Counted from the stretch's first letter, positions 39,937 to 48,269 are shown. The stretch is 64,000 nucleotides of DNA from Alphaproteobacteria bacterium (GCA_033344895.1 JAWPMN010000001.1:868001-932000); one strand, 5' to 3'. Made by a program: numbers and translations. The notes: a model not told the origin generated them from the letters alone.

Positions 39937-40356
39937 ATGTCGTTTTCCACGAAGTTCATCGCCACTGCTGCGCTGATTGCCACCCCCATCGCGGGCGCCA
40001 TCGCCATGCCTTCGAATTCAGCTTCTGCTGTTCAGGTTCCGGTGTCGCTGCGCCTCGCGGAAGCCCCCCTTCAGATGGTCGAAGCTTCCGGGCTGCAATC
40101 CGAACGGAGCGAAATGGAGGCCACCTTCGCGGAATGGCAGCGCAAGGTCGAGGAGGCCGGCGACGATCTGCAGAATTTTGCGGAGAACGCCACCGAAGAA
40201 GCGCGCGACGCGGCGACCGAGGCCTGGGCCGAACTGCAGATCGCCTGGCAGGACGTCGAGGACGCGTCGGAAGAAAACTGGGCGGCAGCAAAGGCCAAGT
40301 TCGATGAATCCACGGACCGCATGGAAGCTGCCTGGAAGGAACTGACGAAAGAGTAA
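39937..40356 (+). CDS. Secreted, acidic helical protein of unknown function
   Basis: 139 residues from the ATG at 39937 (CAGGAG six bases upstream). The signal peptide FSTKFIATAALIATPIAGA is followed by a short linker and a charged, Ala/Glu-rich helix with many Trp residues at regular spacing (FAEWQRKVEEAGDDLQNF, AEAWAELQIAWQDVEDA, ENWAAAKAKFDES). It is probably a periplasmic coiled coil. No family was recognised. The EcfG-like promoter and neighbours suggest an envelope stress role (inference). Confidence 0.8.
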   Translation: MSFSTKFIATAALIATPIAGAIAMPSNSASAVQVPVSLRLAEAPLQMVEASGLQSERSEMEATFAEWQRKVEEAGDDLQNFAENATEEARDAATEAWAELQIAWQDVEDASEENWAAAKAKFDESTDRMEAAWKELTKE

Positions 40357-40402
40357 CGTATTGGCAGTGAATCCCGGCTCCCCTCACGGGATCCGTGATT
40401 TC

Positions 40403-40431
40403 GAGAGGGGCGTCGCACCGACGCCCCTCTC
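40403..40431 (+). terminator. Hairpin after the secreted helical protein gene
   Basis: GAGAGGGGCGTC-GCACC-GACGCCCCTCTC, a perfect 12-bp stem 47 bases after the stop. A T-run is lacking. Confidence 0.6.
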
Positions 40432-40473
40432 CGGCGTCTCCAGCGCCGATTACTTGGAGGAATTGGCACAGGC

Positions 40474-40590
40474 ATGAAATATCTTGCTCTTACCCTGGCC
40501 GCACTGACCATCGGGCTGATCGTTTCGGTCTATATGTTCGATATGCCGGAACCGCAGCAGGTCGAAGGTCAGCAGACCAGCAGTTTCTGA
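40474..40590 (+). CDS. Small single-span membrane peptide (putative)
   Basis: 38 residues: MKYLALTLAALTIGLIVS, then YMFDMPEPQQVEGQQTSSF. One hydrophobic helix is followed by a polar Gln-rich tail. GGAGG lies 13 bases upstream, rather far for a ribosome site. It is placed between two envelope-protein genes. Possibly a real small membrane protein; no family recognised. Confidence 0.45.
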   Translation: MKYLALTLAALTIGLIVSVYMFDMPEPQQVEGQQTSSF

Positions 40591-40711
40591 CCTCTCGGCG
40601 CCATCTTCCGGCGACCACTCGTGCGCGGGGCTTTACCGCGGCGAGCGCACAGCCAGTTCAAGTCAGCTTTACCACGCTGTTGTATTTTAAACGGTTTGTT
40701 CGAAAAAAATC

Positions 40712-40736
40712 GCAACCTTCATTCCACCCACGCGTT
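40712..40736 (+). promoter_or_regulatory. EcfG-type promoter candidate for the OmpA-like gene
   Basis: GCAAC (40712-40716), 16 bases, CGTT (40733-40736), followed by TCTTT. This gives a leader of about 95 bases to the ATG at 40841. Confidence 0.45.
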
Positions 40737-40840
40737 TCTTTCACGAGACCTGGAGCGGCCGGAGCCGGTCGTTCCGATCAGATGGCCGCGCGCCGCAGAC
40801 AGGCTGCGCGGTCCGCACCAGGAAAAGAGGAGAACCATTC

Positions 40841-41803
40841 ATGGCCTTCCGAAAGATCCTTACCTATGCCACCCCGCTCGTGCTTGTCGGCGGCGTTGCT
40901 GCGACTCCGGCCTCCGCCGCGAACCTGCTGTTCCCGGATTACGCCGCGTTCAAGGACGAGTCGATTTCGGGCAAGACTTTCACCGATTACCTGGCGCGCG
41001 ATTACCAGGATCTGAGCGTCTATGAGTACCAGGAAATGTACGATTACATCGACGCTGAAACCTATGCAGAGCGTGGCATGCAGGCCCGCGCCGGAGTCGC
41101 GCCGGAACCGTTCCAGCCGCAGAACTGGGATATCGACAGTGCGCAGGCGCGCAGCGATCTGAAATCCGGCCGCCATCAGCTGGTGATGGCGCTGAATGAC
41201 GGCGCCGCCACGATTGCCCCGGAACTGGCCGCGGAAGCGCAGTCGAAATACGACTGCTGGGTCGAACAGCAGGAAGAAGGCTGGCAGACCCTGCACATCG
41301 CACGCTGCCGTGAAGGCTTCGAAGCCGCCATGGCCGACCTTCACAAGGCGATGATGCCGGCAGAGCCGAAGGTCGAGACCAAGGCCGAAACCAAGGTCGC
41401 GCCGCCGGTCATGGAAGAGATCGCTCGCCACGTCATCTATTTCGACTTTGATGAAGCGGCGTTGAACCCGGCCGGCGAAGCCAAGGTTTCCCAGATCGTC
41501 GCCGATCTGTCGAACCAGGACGACATCGAACTGTATGTCGAAGGTCACGCTGACCGTGCTGGCCCCGCCGACTACAACGCGGAACTGGCGAAGAAGCGCG
41601 CCGAGACGGTTCGCGCCGAGCTGATCCGCCACGGGCTGGAAGTCTCGAAGGTTGATACCCTTCGAACGGAAAGCGAAGGCGAAACGGATCCGGCTGTCGA
41701 AACGGCGGATGGCGTGCGCGAACTGCGTAACCGTCGTGTCGAGATTGTCGTCCAGGGCGTCATCGAGCCCGACCAGACGGCTTCGGCCTACACCGTCGAA
41801 TAA
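40841..41803 (+). CDS. OmpA family peptidoglycan-associated outer-membrane protein
   Basis: 320 residues. The signal peptide FRKILTYATPLVLVGGVAA ends near ASA/AN. A family-specific N-terminal part (about 25-180, with two Cys that may form a disulfide) is followed by a Lys/Glu/Ala linker and an OmpA-like domain: VIYFDFDEAALNPAGEAKV, then VEGHADRAGPADYNAELAKKRA and the RNRRVEI end. The last domain should bind peptidoglycan. AAGAGGAG lies just upstream. A strong terminator follows. Confidence 0.9.
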   Translation: MAFRKILTYATPLVLVGGVAATPASAANLLFPDYAAFKDESISGKTFTDYLARDYQDLSVYEYQEMYDYIDAETYAERGMQARAGVAPEPFQPQNWDIDSAQARSDLKSGRHQLVMALNDGAATIAPELAAEAQSKYDCWVEQQEEGWQTLHIARCREGFEAAMADLHKAMMPAEPKVETKAETKVAPPVMEEIARHVIYFDFDEAALNPAGEAKVSQIVADLSNQDDIELYVEGHADRAGPADYNAELAKKRAETVRAELIRHGLEVSKVDTLRTESEGETDPAVETADGVRELRNRRVEIVVQGVIEPDQTASAYTVE

Positions 41804-41823
41804 TTCTCGACGCCTCATGCAGG

Positions 41824-41854
41824 AAAGCCCCCGGAACCTTCCGGGGGCTTTTTT
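41824..41854 (+). terminator. Rho-independent terminator after the OmpA-like gene
   Basis: AAAGCCCCCGG-AACCTT-CCGGGGGCTTTTTT: a stem of about 11 bp followed by six T residues. Confidence 0.93.
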
Positions 41855-41880
41855 GTGTCCGGAGCCCGGGCAACACGTTT

Positions 41881-43173
41881 CTAGTCGCCGGCCACACGCG
41901 AAACCATGACGTTTCGGGCGGACCGGATCAGAACGGCGAGAGCATCGCGGTCATCCCTGTTTTCCACGACGCGCCGCATATCGGCCGCGATCAACCTGAG
42001 ATGCCGCATCAGGATGGGGGTATTGGACCGGTCTGTAACGATCGCCATCCGCCGGATCGCCTCGATCAGCTTCATCATGACCAGAAGGTTCGGCGCCGAT
42101 GCCCGCCGCAGGGGATGAAGAGCGGTACCGATGATTTCGTGCAGGGACATGATCTCGTGCCAGATCCTCGGCGTGTCCTCCTTGTCCCGGGTCAGGGAAC
42201 TGGGCGCACCGCGCTGCAGTATCCTGGCCAGAGAGCCGGACAGATGATCGATCGCACTGATGGCCGTGTAGGCGTCATTGACGCCCGGAGACAACGCCTT
42301 CAGTGCAATCTCGACATTCAGGTGGATCGAGAACTCTATGTCCCCCTCCGGCGCGCGGGCATCTGCGACCATCACCGCCCCATGGATCGCCGAATCCTCG
42401 GCCTCGTCAATCCCGTGGAGCCGAGCCAGGGGCTCCCGGTTGATGATGAAGCGCCCCGGTCGAACCAGCATTTCGATGAATCCGTCGCATCGCTGCGCGA
42501 TGGACAGCAGCGATTGTGTATCGACGACGGTGACGTACCCCGTCTTGGTTGCCAGGAGGTCCCGCCCGCCCTCCTTCGGAACGGAATCGGTATCGTCCGG
42601 CGCCTCGGCAGGCTCGTCCGCCAGCAACCGGTCGATGGTCGAACGCAACGACCGCTGGACCCGCCCGATCTCGTTATCGACCATGATGCGCTGAGCGGTA
42701 TCATGGACGAAATACACGACCCAGAAAAAGCTGACCGTCGCCAGTCCCATTCCCAGGACGACCGTGATGCGTGGCGTCTCAATGCCGGTGATGCCGTGAA
42801 GGGCCAGCAGGGAATACAGAAAGGTCGATCCCAGCAAGCCGACCGTAACCTGGTTGACCCGATTGTCCGTGAAGGTCTCCAGGAGGCGGGGCGCTATGTT
42901 GCCGGCGGCCAGGGTAAACACCACCAATGTCAGCGAATAGACGAGGCTGAGTACCGTCATCATGGCACCGGAAATCGTGCCGAGAACCGATGCCGCACCG
43001 TCGCGATCAATTTCCAGCCAGGGGAATACCGTCAGCGTGCCGTCCAACCACCCCCGTGCATCGATCATCAGGGCCAGCGTCGCCAGGGCGATGCCGAAAC
43101 AGCTGAGGGCGGCCGGCCAGAACAGGAAGCCCCGCATCATGACGCGGGTGGATATCGCCAGTCTGTTGAACAT
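41881..43173 (-). CDS. DUF2254 membrane protein
   Basis: 430 residues from the ATG at 43173 (GGGAG upstream). Four membrane segments in the first 160 residues (FLFWPAALSCFGIALATLALM, TVLSLVYSLTLVVFTLAAG and two more) are followed by a soluble domain with DTQSLLSIAQRCDG and SPGVNDAYTAISAIDHL. The layout matches DUF2254, whose function is unknown. It is convergent with the OmpA-like gene across its terminator. Confidence 0.88.
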   Translation of the reverse strand: MFNRLAISTRVMMRGFLFWPAALSCFGIALATLALMIDARGWLDGTLTVFPWLEIDRDGAASVLGTISGAMMTVLSLVYSLTLVVFTLAAGNIAPRLLETFTDNRVNQVTVGLLGSTFLYSLLALHGITGIETPRITVVLGMGLATVSFFWVVYFVHDTAQRIMVDNEIGRVQRSLRSTIDRLLADEPAEAPDDTDSVPKEGGRDLLATKTGYVTVVDTQSLLSIAQRCDGFIEMLVRPGRFIINREPLARLHGIDEAEDSAIHGAVMVADARAPEGDIEFSIHLNVEIALKALSPGVNDAYTAISAIDHLSGSLARILQRGAPSSLTRDKEDTPRIWHEIMSLHEIIGTALHPLRRASAPNLLVMMKLIEAIRRMAIVTDRSNTPILMRHLRLIAADMRRVVENRDDRDALAVLIRSARNVMVSRVAGD

Positions 43174-43202
43174 CGTCACGCCACGCTCCCTGCATACGAA
43201 GA

Positions 43203-43238
43203 AACCGGGCACCGTCCCTGATAGGACGATGCCCGGTT
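43203..43238 (-). terminator. Hairpin after the Ala-rich membrane protein gene
   Basis: AACCGGGCA ... TGCCCGGTT, with inner GTCC/GGAC pairing. On the minus strand it is followed by TTCTTCG. It lies between the gene at 43315 and the DUF2254 start. Confidence 0.6.
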
Positions 43239-43314
43239 CGACTAGAGCACATATGACCCGAAACTGCGCGCCGTATCTTCCGATGGCCGGCCGCGTTCCG
43301 GTACCCGGCCCGGA

Positions 43315-43818
43315 TCAGGCCTTGCCGCTATTGCTCCGGTTCAGAAGTTTCGGCAGCGCGATTGCCAGCCCGGCGCCCAGGGCCGCAGCGGCGATGCCGG
43401 ACGCAACCGGGTGTGTCGCAACCATCTGACGCGTTCCGTCGACCGACCGGCGGGCGCCGCTGCCGACGCGCTGGACACCGTTCCGCGCCTTGCCGCTGAT
43501 CGTACGGCCATGTTTCGTCACCGACGCGGCGGCGGCACTGACGCCTTCCTTGCCGCGACCGGCCGCATTCATGACGGCGTTGTCGCCGCCATTGACATTC
43601 TTGACGGCCAGCATGCCCACCCCCGCGGCGACCAGACTCAGCGGGATGACATTTTCCCGCATGAAATCAGCCGACGCTGCGGCAGCGGATTGCGCGTCGA
43701 CCGGTTCGGCGGCCTGAACGCTTTGTGCATTCTGCGCCCGCTCGGCCTTCGCGGCAGTCCGCTTGTTCTTCTGTTTCGTCTTGGCGGTCGTCTGCTTCGT
43801 CTTGCTCTTCTCAGCCAT
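43315..43818 (-). CDS. Ala-rich basic membrane protein of the stress cluster
   Basis: 167 residues. A very basic N-terminus (KTKQTTAKTKQKNKRTAAK) is followed by MRENVIPLSLVAAGVGMLAV, a Gly/Ala/Ser central region with ISGKARNGVQRVGSGARRS, and a second hydrophobic helix near the end. It resembles the DUF3618/nutrient-deprivation-induced proteins often found beside holin-like genes in alphaproteobacteria. Function unknown. It is third of a three-gene operon. Confidence 0.78.
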   Translation of the reverse strand: MAEKSKTKQTTAKTKQKNKRTAAKAERAQNAQSVQAAEPVDAQSAAAASADFMRENVIPLSLVAAGVGMLAVKNVNGGDNAVMNAAGRGKEGVSAAAASVTKHGRTISGKARNGVQRVGSGARRSVDGTRQMVATHPVASGIAAAALGAGLAIALPKLLNRSNSGKA

Positions 43819-43824
43819 AACTCC

Positions 43825-44178
43825 TTACTCCTTCTTCTCGGGTTTCGAATACCCCGAACTCAAGGTTCGCCCTTTGGGGGGCAGGGTGAATGCGATCGCG
43901 GCTCCAAGGGCGAGGAGTCCCGATACGCATAAAAAGGCGGCCCATAGAGGTGCCACTTCGTCGATTGCCAAGGTCAGACCGACCGCCGCCCAGCCCGTCG
44001 CCAATGTGGCGGCGACCAGGCCTAGGAAGCGCCATGCGATCCATTTCGCCAGCAGGTTCAGATGCGGGCGCATCGCGTCCACAAGCATCGCCGCAATTGC
44101 GGACAACACAGCAGCCGCGACGCCTTCGATCCCGTTGACGCCTGCCTTTTGCCTGTCGGACTGCCGCGTGGCGGTCAT
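43825..44178 (-). CDS. Phage-holin-like/DUF1469-type small membrane protein
   Basis: 117 residues with two long hydrophobic helices (WRFLGLVAATLATGWAAVGL and LWAAFLCVSGLLALGAAI) and a charged tail. It resembles the actinobacterial-type holin-superfamily proteins kept in chromosomal stress clusters, not a prophage holin, since no phage genes are near. It overlaps the upstream gene by four bases (ATGA). Confidence 0.75.
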   Translation of the reverse strand: MTATRQSDRQKAGVNGIEGVAAAVLSAIAAMLVDAMRPHLNLLAKWIAWRFLGLVAATLATGWAAVGLTLAIDEVAPLWAAFLCVSGLLALGAAIAFTLPPKGRTLSSGYSKPEKKE

Positions 44179-44591
44179 TCTTCGTGCGCCTCGCTCTCGG
44201 CGTCCTGTTGGGCGGTTCGCTGGTACTGGAACCAGAGGGTCGCCGCAGCACCAACTGCCGCAGCCCCGGCCAGATAAAGTGCCGGCCGGGCTTTCGCCGC
44301 CTCAGACAGCGTGTCAACCGTTTCTTCCGGCGAGGCACGCAGGAGGCGACGCCCCGTGGCACCAAGCCATTCCGCGGCCTGACCGACCAGTGTCGCGGCG
44401 TCACCGCGCTGGTTGCCGTCCAGATCTTCCGCGGCAGCATGAGCCGCGCTGGATGCATCCAGCATGGCGGCGGAAACCGCATTCCGCGGCTCGCCAAAGG
44501 CATAGTTCATCACCGCCCCAAGCAATTCGCCGGTGGCGGCCTGACCATCCGTCGCCTGTGAGTCGTTTCGGGTTTCGCGGACGGTATCCAT
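44175..44591 (-). CDS. Helical membrane-anchored protein of the stress cluster (DUF883/DUF3618-like layout)
   Basis: 138 residues from the ATG at 44591. The frame is open to an ATG at 44654, but a GCAAC-N16-CGTT promoter motif lies over that region (44628-44652), which favours the shorter form. An acidic Ala-rich helical region is followed by AKARPALYLAGAAAVGAAAT, a single C-terminal membrane helix, and a charged tail. It is first of the three-gene operon. Function unknown. Confidence 0.75.
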   Translation of the reverse strand: MDTVRETRNDSQATDGQAATGELLGAVMNYAFGEPRNAVSAAMLDASSAAHAAAEDLDGNQRGDAATLVGQAAEWLGATGRRLLRASPEETVDTLSEAAKARPALYLAGAAAVGAAATLWFQYQRTAQQDAESEAHEE

Positions 44592-44627
44592 TCCGACTGC
44601 CTCCGATTTCCGTGTTGCTGTCTGAGT

Positions 44628-44652
44628 AACGTCGGAAATCCGGGAAAGTTGC
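44628..44652 (-). promoter_or_regulatory. EcfG-type promoter candidate for the three-gene membrane cluster
   Basis: On the minus strand, GCAAC (44652-44648), 16 bases, CGTT (44631-44628). The leader to the ATG at 44591 is about 30 bases. It also helps decide that start. Confidence 0.5.
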
Positions 44653-44696
44653 ATCGCCGTCCGAAAAAATCAGTCGCGGCCGACGGAAAATGCGCG

Positions 44697-44722
44697 GGAA
44701 CCGCGCCGCCCCCCTGTCCGTC
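44697..44722 (+). promoter_or_regulatory. Weak EcfG-type promoter candidate for the KdpD-like gene
   Basis: GGAAC (44697-44701), 17 bases, CGTC (44719-44722): a perfect -35 and one mismatch at -10. It points toward the histidine kinase gene at 44852. Confidence 0.3.
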
Positions 44723-44851
44723 ATGGAAACATGACATATGTTAGTGCCGTATCGGCCTACCTCGTATAAGAGTGTGCGTTCGCAGTTTGGAATGAAACCA
44801 ACTGGCATCCCCGAACATGCTGCTTCGGGTGGGCCATGAAGGGATACGCTA

Positions 44852-46855
44852 TTGAACCGCAAAGGCGATGAGACCGCGGACCAGAACGAGACCGCGCAAG
44901 CGGGATCGCCCCCGCAAGAGCGATCAAACATTCTTGTGCTGATGGGCGGCGCGGACTGGGCCGCCGTGCGCGCAGCGGGCGTTTCAAAATTTCGAACCCA
45001 GGCAGACAACTGGACGGTTTTCGTCTTGGAGGGCTGGACCCGGGACAGTCTGGCGACCACGCTCTCCCGGCGCGACACGTCCGTGCGGGCGGAACGGGCC
45101 GGTGCGACTGTCCTGACCGGCGATTACAGCGATCTTCAGGACTATGTGGCCGAGGGCGATGAATCCCGGACCAGCATACTGGCGGTTCATGACGAGGGTA
45201 TTCTGTCCCGCTATCAGCTGCGCATGCTGTTGGCGCGCATGCGGCGCTCGTTCAGTGACGCCAAGATTTCCTCGGCCCGACTGCCGGTTTCCCAGTCTCT
45301 CGGCCTGACTGCCAGTTGGGACGACGACGGAAACATCGCGACGAAGCTGCTCGGCATTGTCGGGGTGGTGGCCGCCTTCTCGGGTGCGACATATGGCATA
45401 AACCTCTGGGAGAATATCGCTCCCCCCTCGATCACGATGCTTCTGGCGGTTCTGATATCCGCCGTACTTTTCGGACGCTGGGCGGGGATCGTCGCGGCGT
45501 GCCTCGGCGCCATCGTCTTGAACCTCGTCTTCATCTGGCCGCTATGGGTCTTCGAGATCTCGGACGCACGCAGCCTGATGACACTGTTCATTTTCCTGGG
45601 TGTCGGCGGTCTGATGAGTTTCATCGTCGGGCGTTCGACCGATCGCGCGATTGCCGCCCGCGACAGGCAGGTCACCGCATCGCTTCTCTTCGGCGCGGCC
45701 CGGCGTATGGCCGAAGCGAACAACGAGTCGGACGTTGCAAAGGCATTGGGGGATGAGTTCGGCCAGCAACTGGGTTTCCGTCTGGCGGTCATCACTGGCG
45801 CCAACGATCCCGATCATGTCGAGCGACAATTGACCGAGCAGGGCATTGAATTCATGCTAAGCGACCTGCAGGCCGCCGTCTTTGCCTGCCAGACATCCGA
45901 ACCCACCGGTGTCGGGACATCGTTCTCTGACTATGTTCTGAACTATTACGAGCCGATTGCGACAGGTCCCGAGAACGCGCTGCTGGTCGTGTCAGGCGCA
46001 GAAGAAACGACGCTGCGGCAGAGCGGCTTCCGGGTCCTGATGGAAAGTCTGTCCGATCTGATCGGTCTGACCTTGTCTCGGATTAAGGCCCGTGAGGCCC
46101 TGCATACCGTGCGCCTGCAGTCCGAAGCGGAACAGTCCCGCAGTGCCGTGCTGGCGGCGATGTCCCACGACTTCCGAACACCGCTGTCCACCATTCTGGG
46201 CACGGCATCCAGCCTGCAGCAGTTCCGGTCGACCTATTCGGATGAAACGATCGACGAACTGCTCGGAAACATCGTTTCCGGTGCAGAGCGACTGGACAAG
46301 TTCGTTCGCAAGATCCTCGACCAGACGCGCCTGCAGGCAAAGCTGGAAATCGAAGATTCGGACTTCGTCGACATGACCGATGTCGTCGATACCGCCTGCG
46401 AGACCCTGAACCAGAAACTGCTGAACTATCAGGTCGAGGTCCGCGCGCCGGACGTCGTGCCGCTGATCCGGGGCGATGCCGCGCTTCTGGAGCATCTGGT
46501 CCAGAACCTTCTTGAAAACGCGATGAAGTATTCCAAGCCGAAATCGACCATCACCATCGACTTCAAGGCGACGGGATCCACCCTGTCGATCGCAATCAGC
46601 GACCAGGGCATCGGATTGACGAAGGAGCAATGCGTTTCGATCTTCGACCCGTTCTACCAGGTGCATGCCGGCGAGGTACGGTCGGACGGAATCGGGCTCG
46701 GCCTGTCCATCTGCACCGAAGTCGCGCGCCTGCACAAAGGTTCGCTGCGCGCTGAGAGTGGTGGACTCGGGCATGGCACCACCTTTACAATCGACCTTCC
46801 CATTGAAAACGTCGTCGATATCGACGGAGCGAACGACCACGCACAATCGGCATGA
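44852..46855 (+). CDS. KdpD-like sensor histidine kinase without the KdpD N-terminal domain
   Basis: 667 residues from a TTG at 44852 with GAAGGGA about eight bases upstream. A short Usp-like N-terminal part (about 25-125) replaces the full KdpD sensor domain. Four membrane helices (DUF4118, about 165-270) follow, then a GAF-like segment, the H-box MSHDFRTPLSTILG (His439) and an ATPase with the GIGLGLSI box. It is paired with the KdpE-like regulator by a four-base overlap. No kdpFABC genes are nearby, so its stimulus may not be potassium. Confidence 0.9.
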   Translation: MNRKGDETADQNETAQAGSPPQERSNILVLMGGADWAAVRAAGVSKFRTQADNWTVFVLEGWTRDSLATTLSRRDTSVRAERAGATVLTGDYSDLQDYVAEGDESRTSILAVHDEGILSRYQLRMLLARMRRSFSDAKISSARLPVSQSLGLTASWDDDGNIATKLLGIVGVVAAFSGATYGINLWENIAPPSITMLLAVLISAVLFGRWAGIVAACLGAIVLNLVFIWPLWVFEISDARSLMTLFIFLGVGGLMSFIVGRSTDRAIAARDRQVTASLLFGAARRMAEANNESDVAKALGDEFGQQLGFRLAVITGANDPDHVERQLTEQGIEFMLSDLQAAVFACQTSEPTGVGTSFSDYVLNYYEPIATGPENALLVVSGAEETTLRQSGFRVLMESLSDLIGLTLSRIKAREALHTVRLQSEAEQSRSAVLAAMSHDFRTPLSTILGTASSLQQFRSTYSDETIDELLGNIVSGAERLDKFVRKILDQTRLQAKLEIEDSDFVDMTDVVDTACETLNQKLLNYQVEVRAPDVVPLIRGDAALLEHLVQNLLENAMKYSKPKSTITIDFKATGSTLSIAISDQGIGLTKEQCVSIFDPFYQVHAGEVRSDGIGLGLSICTEVARLHKGSLRAESGGLGHGTTFTIDLPIENVVDIDGANDHAQSA

Positions 46856-47580
46856 AGGTTCTTGTAGTAGATGACGAGGCGCAGATTCGACGTTTCCTGA
46901 ACGTCAGTCTGAAGGCCCAGGGGTATGAGGTTTATGAGGCCGGGGACTGTCAGGGGGCGGTTCGCGAGTTCACGACGGCGTCGCCCGACGCCGTTATCCT
47001 CGACCTCGGGCTACCGGACGGCGACGGTCTGGACGTTGTCAAAACCGTGCGATCCATCGCGTCCACCCCGATCATCGTCCTATCCGCACGCCATGATGAA
47101 ACCCAGAAGGTCCTGGCCCTCGACGCCGGGGCCAACGACTACGTGACCAAGCCGTTCGGCATGCCGGAGTTGCTGGCACGGCTGCGGCGACTGATCCGGG
47201 ACATGTCGGAAGTCGAAGCGCAGTTTTCCGGATCCACGCTGACCAACGGTCCGATCCGGATCGATGTCTCTTCCCGCAGCGTCTATATCCGCGACAGGTA
47301 TGTGCGTCTGACCAAGAAGGAATTCGACATTCTGCTGATGCTGACGCGTCACGCGGGAAAGGTTCTGACGCATCAGCAGATTCTCGGGGAATGCTGGGGA
47401 CCAGCCTATGTCGAAGAGAAGCAATATCTCCGAATCTATATCAAGAATCTCCGCGACAAGATCGGCGATTCCGGATCGGACCCGGAGTTGTTGCTGACCG
47501 AGCCGGGTGTGGGATATCGGCTGGTCAGCGATTCCGAAAACGGTTCGGACCTCCCCGCCCCCGGCGCGGAGACAGCCTGA
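46852..47580 (+). CDS. KdpE-like OmpR-family response regulator
   Basis: 242 residues. Receiver domain with acidic pocket VVDDEA and phosphoacceptor D51 (VILDLGLPDGDG), then a winged-helix DNA-binding domain (LTKKEFDILLMLTRHAGKVL, QYLRIYIKNLRDKIG). KdpE-type proteins activate kdpFABC; here the target is unknown. It is convergent with the small ORF and sigma factor genes. Confidence 0.93.
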   Translation: MKVLVVDDEAQIRRFLNVSLKAQGYEVYEAGDCQGAVREFTTASPDAVILDLGLPDGDGLDVVKTVRSIASTPIIVLSARHDETQKVLALDAGANDYVTKPFGMPELLARLRRLIRDMSEVEAQFSGSTLTNGPIRIDVSSRSVYIRDRYVRLTKKEFDILLMLTRHAGKVLTHQQILGECWGPAYVEEKQYLRIYIKNLRDKIGDSGSDPELLLTEPGVGYRLVSDSENGSDLPAPGAETA

Positions 47581-47627
47581 GCCGTCCGCGCCTGAGAGCA
47601 AGGAGGTCCGCCGGGGCGGCGACGGCC

Positions 47628-47723
47628 TTAGTGCCAGCGCATCAGCAGGAAGAGATTTGCCTTACGCAGGTCGTCGAAGAACTCAGCGAATTCGTCTTTG
47701 AGGCTGCTGCAGTACATGGACAT
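47628..47723 (-). CDS. 31-residue small protein gene downstream of the sigma factor (putative)
   Basis: MSMYCSSLKDEFAEFFDD followed by LRKANLFLLMRWH and a TAA stop. GGGAG lies seven bases upstream of the ATG at 47723, an ideal ribosome site. It starts 27 bases after the sigma factor stop on the same strand. The peptide is amphipathic (acidic half, then a hydrophobic/basic end). It is not NepR-like by eye. It may be a partner or regulator of the sigma factor (inference). Confidence 0.55.
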   Translation of the reverse strand: MSMYCSSLKDEFAEFFDDLRKANLFLLMRWH

Positions 47724-47750
47724 TTTAAGTCTCCCGATCTAGGTCCACTC

Positions 47751-48269
47751 TCAAGCGGCAAGGGCCGAAACGGCCTCCGCCGACATTCCTCCCAAATGCT
47801 TGCGCAGTTTTGCGCGCGTACGGCTGAGGCGAGACTTCACCGTGCCGATCGGCTCGCGGTACCGTCGGGCAATCGCCGATTGCGGGCGCTCCATTACGGC
47901 CAGTTCGATCAGCGTCTCACGTTCCTTCCGCGGGAAGGTCTTGAGCGCGGCGGCGGTCTGCCCCAGCATCAACTGAATGTTCTGCGGCGCATCGACCGAT
48001 TCCTCGTCCGCACTCATCTGCTCTCGGGCATAGCGGGCCTTGACCGAGTCGCGGCGCTTACCCGACAGAAAGGCGTTGCGGGTGATGGTGAAGAGCCAGC
48101 CGCGCAGGTTGGTTCCGCCTTGGAAGGTATGGGCCTGCTTCAAGGCCTTCTCCACGCTTTCCTGAACGAGGTCGTCGGCGTCGAACTCGCGGCTTGGCCC
48201 AACAAGGGACAGCGCGAAGCGACGAATGTGGGGAACCTCATTCACGATATTGTCTCTTACATCACACAT
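47751..48269 (-). CDS. EcfG-like ECF RNA polymerase sigma factor
   Basis: 172 residues from the ATG at 48269 (GGAG eight bases upstream). Region 2 (about 10-70) has VPHIRRFALSLVGPSREF, DADDLVQESVEKAL and NLRGWLFTITRNAFLSGKRR. Region 4 (about 105-160) has IGTVKSRLSRTRAKLRKHLG. These match the EcfG (ECF15) general-stress sigma group of alphaproteobacteria. The usual partners nepR and phyR are not adjacent, so it may be a secondary paralogue. It probably reads the GCAAC-N16/17-CGTT promoters found in the preceding 10 kb (inference). Confidence 0.85.
   Translation of the reverse strand: MCDVRDNIVNEVPHIRRFALSLVGPSREFDADDLVQESVEKALKQAHTFQGGTNLRGWLFTITRNAFLSGKRRDSVKARYAREQMSADEESVDAPQNIQLMLGQTAAALKTFPRKERETLIELAVMERPQSAIARRYREPIGTVKSRLSRTRAKLRKHLGGMSAEAVSALAA

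Noticed and set aside
43825-44178. Prophage holin
   Set aside because: Only the helix pattern is holin-like; there are no phage structural, lysis or integrase genes nearby, and the gene is in a stress-cluster operon.
44591-44654. Longer start at 44654 for the membrane-cluster first gene
   Set aside because: A GCAAC-N16-CGTT promoter motif overlaps 44628-44652, which would place the longer start upstream of the transcription start.
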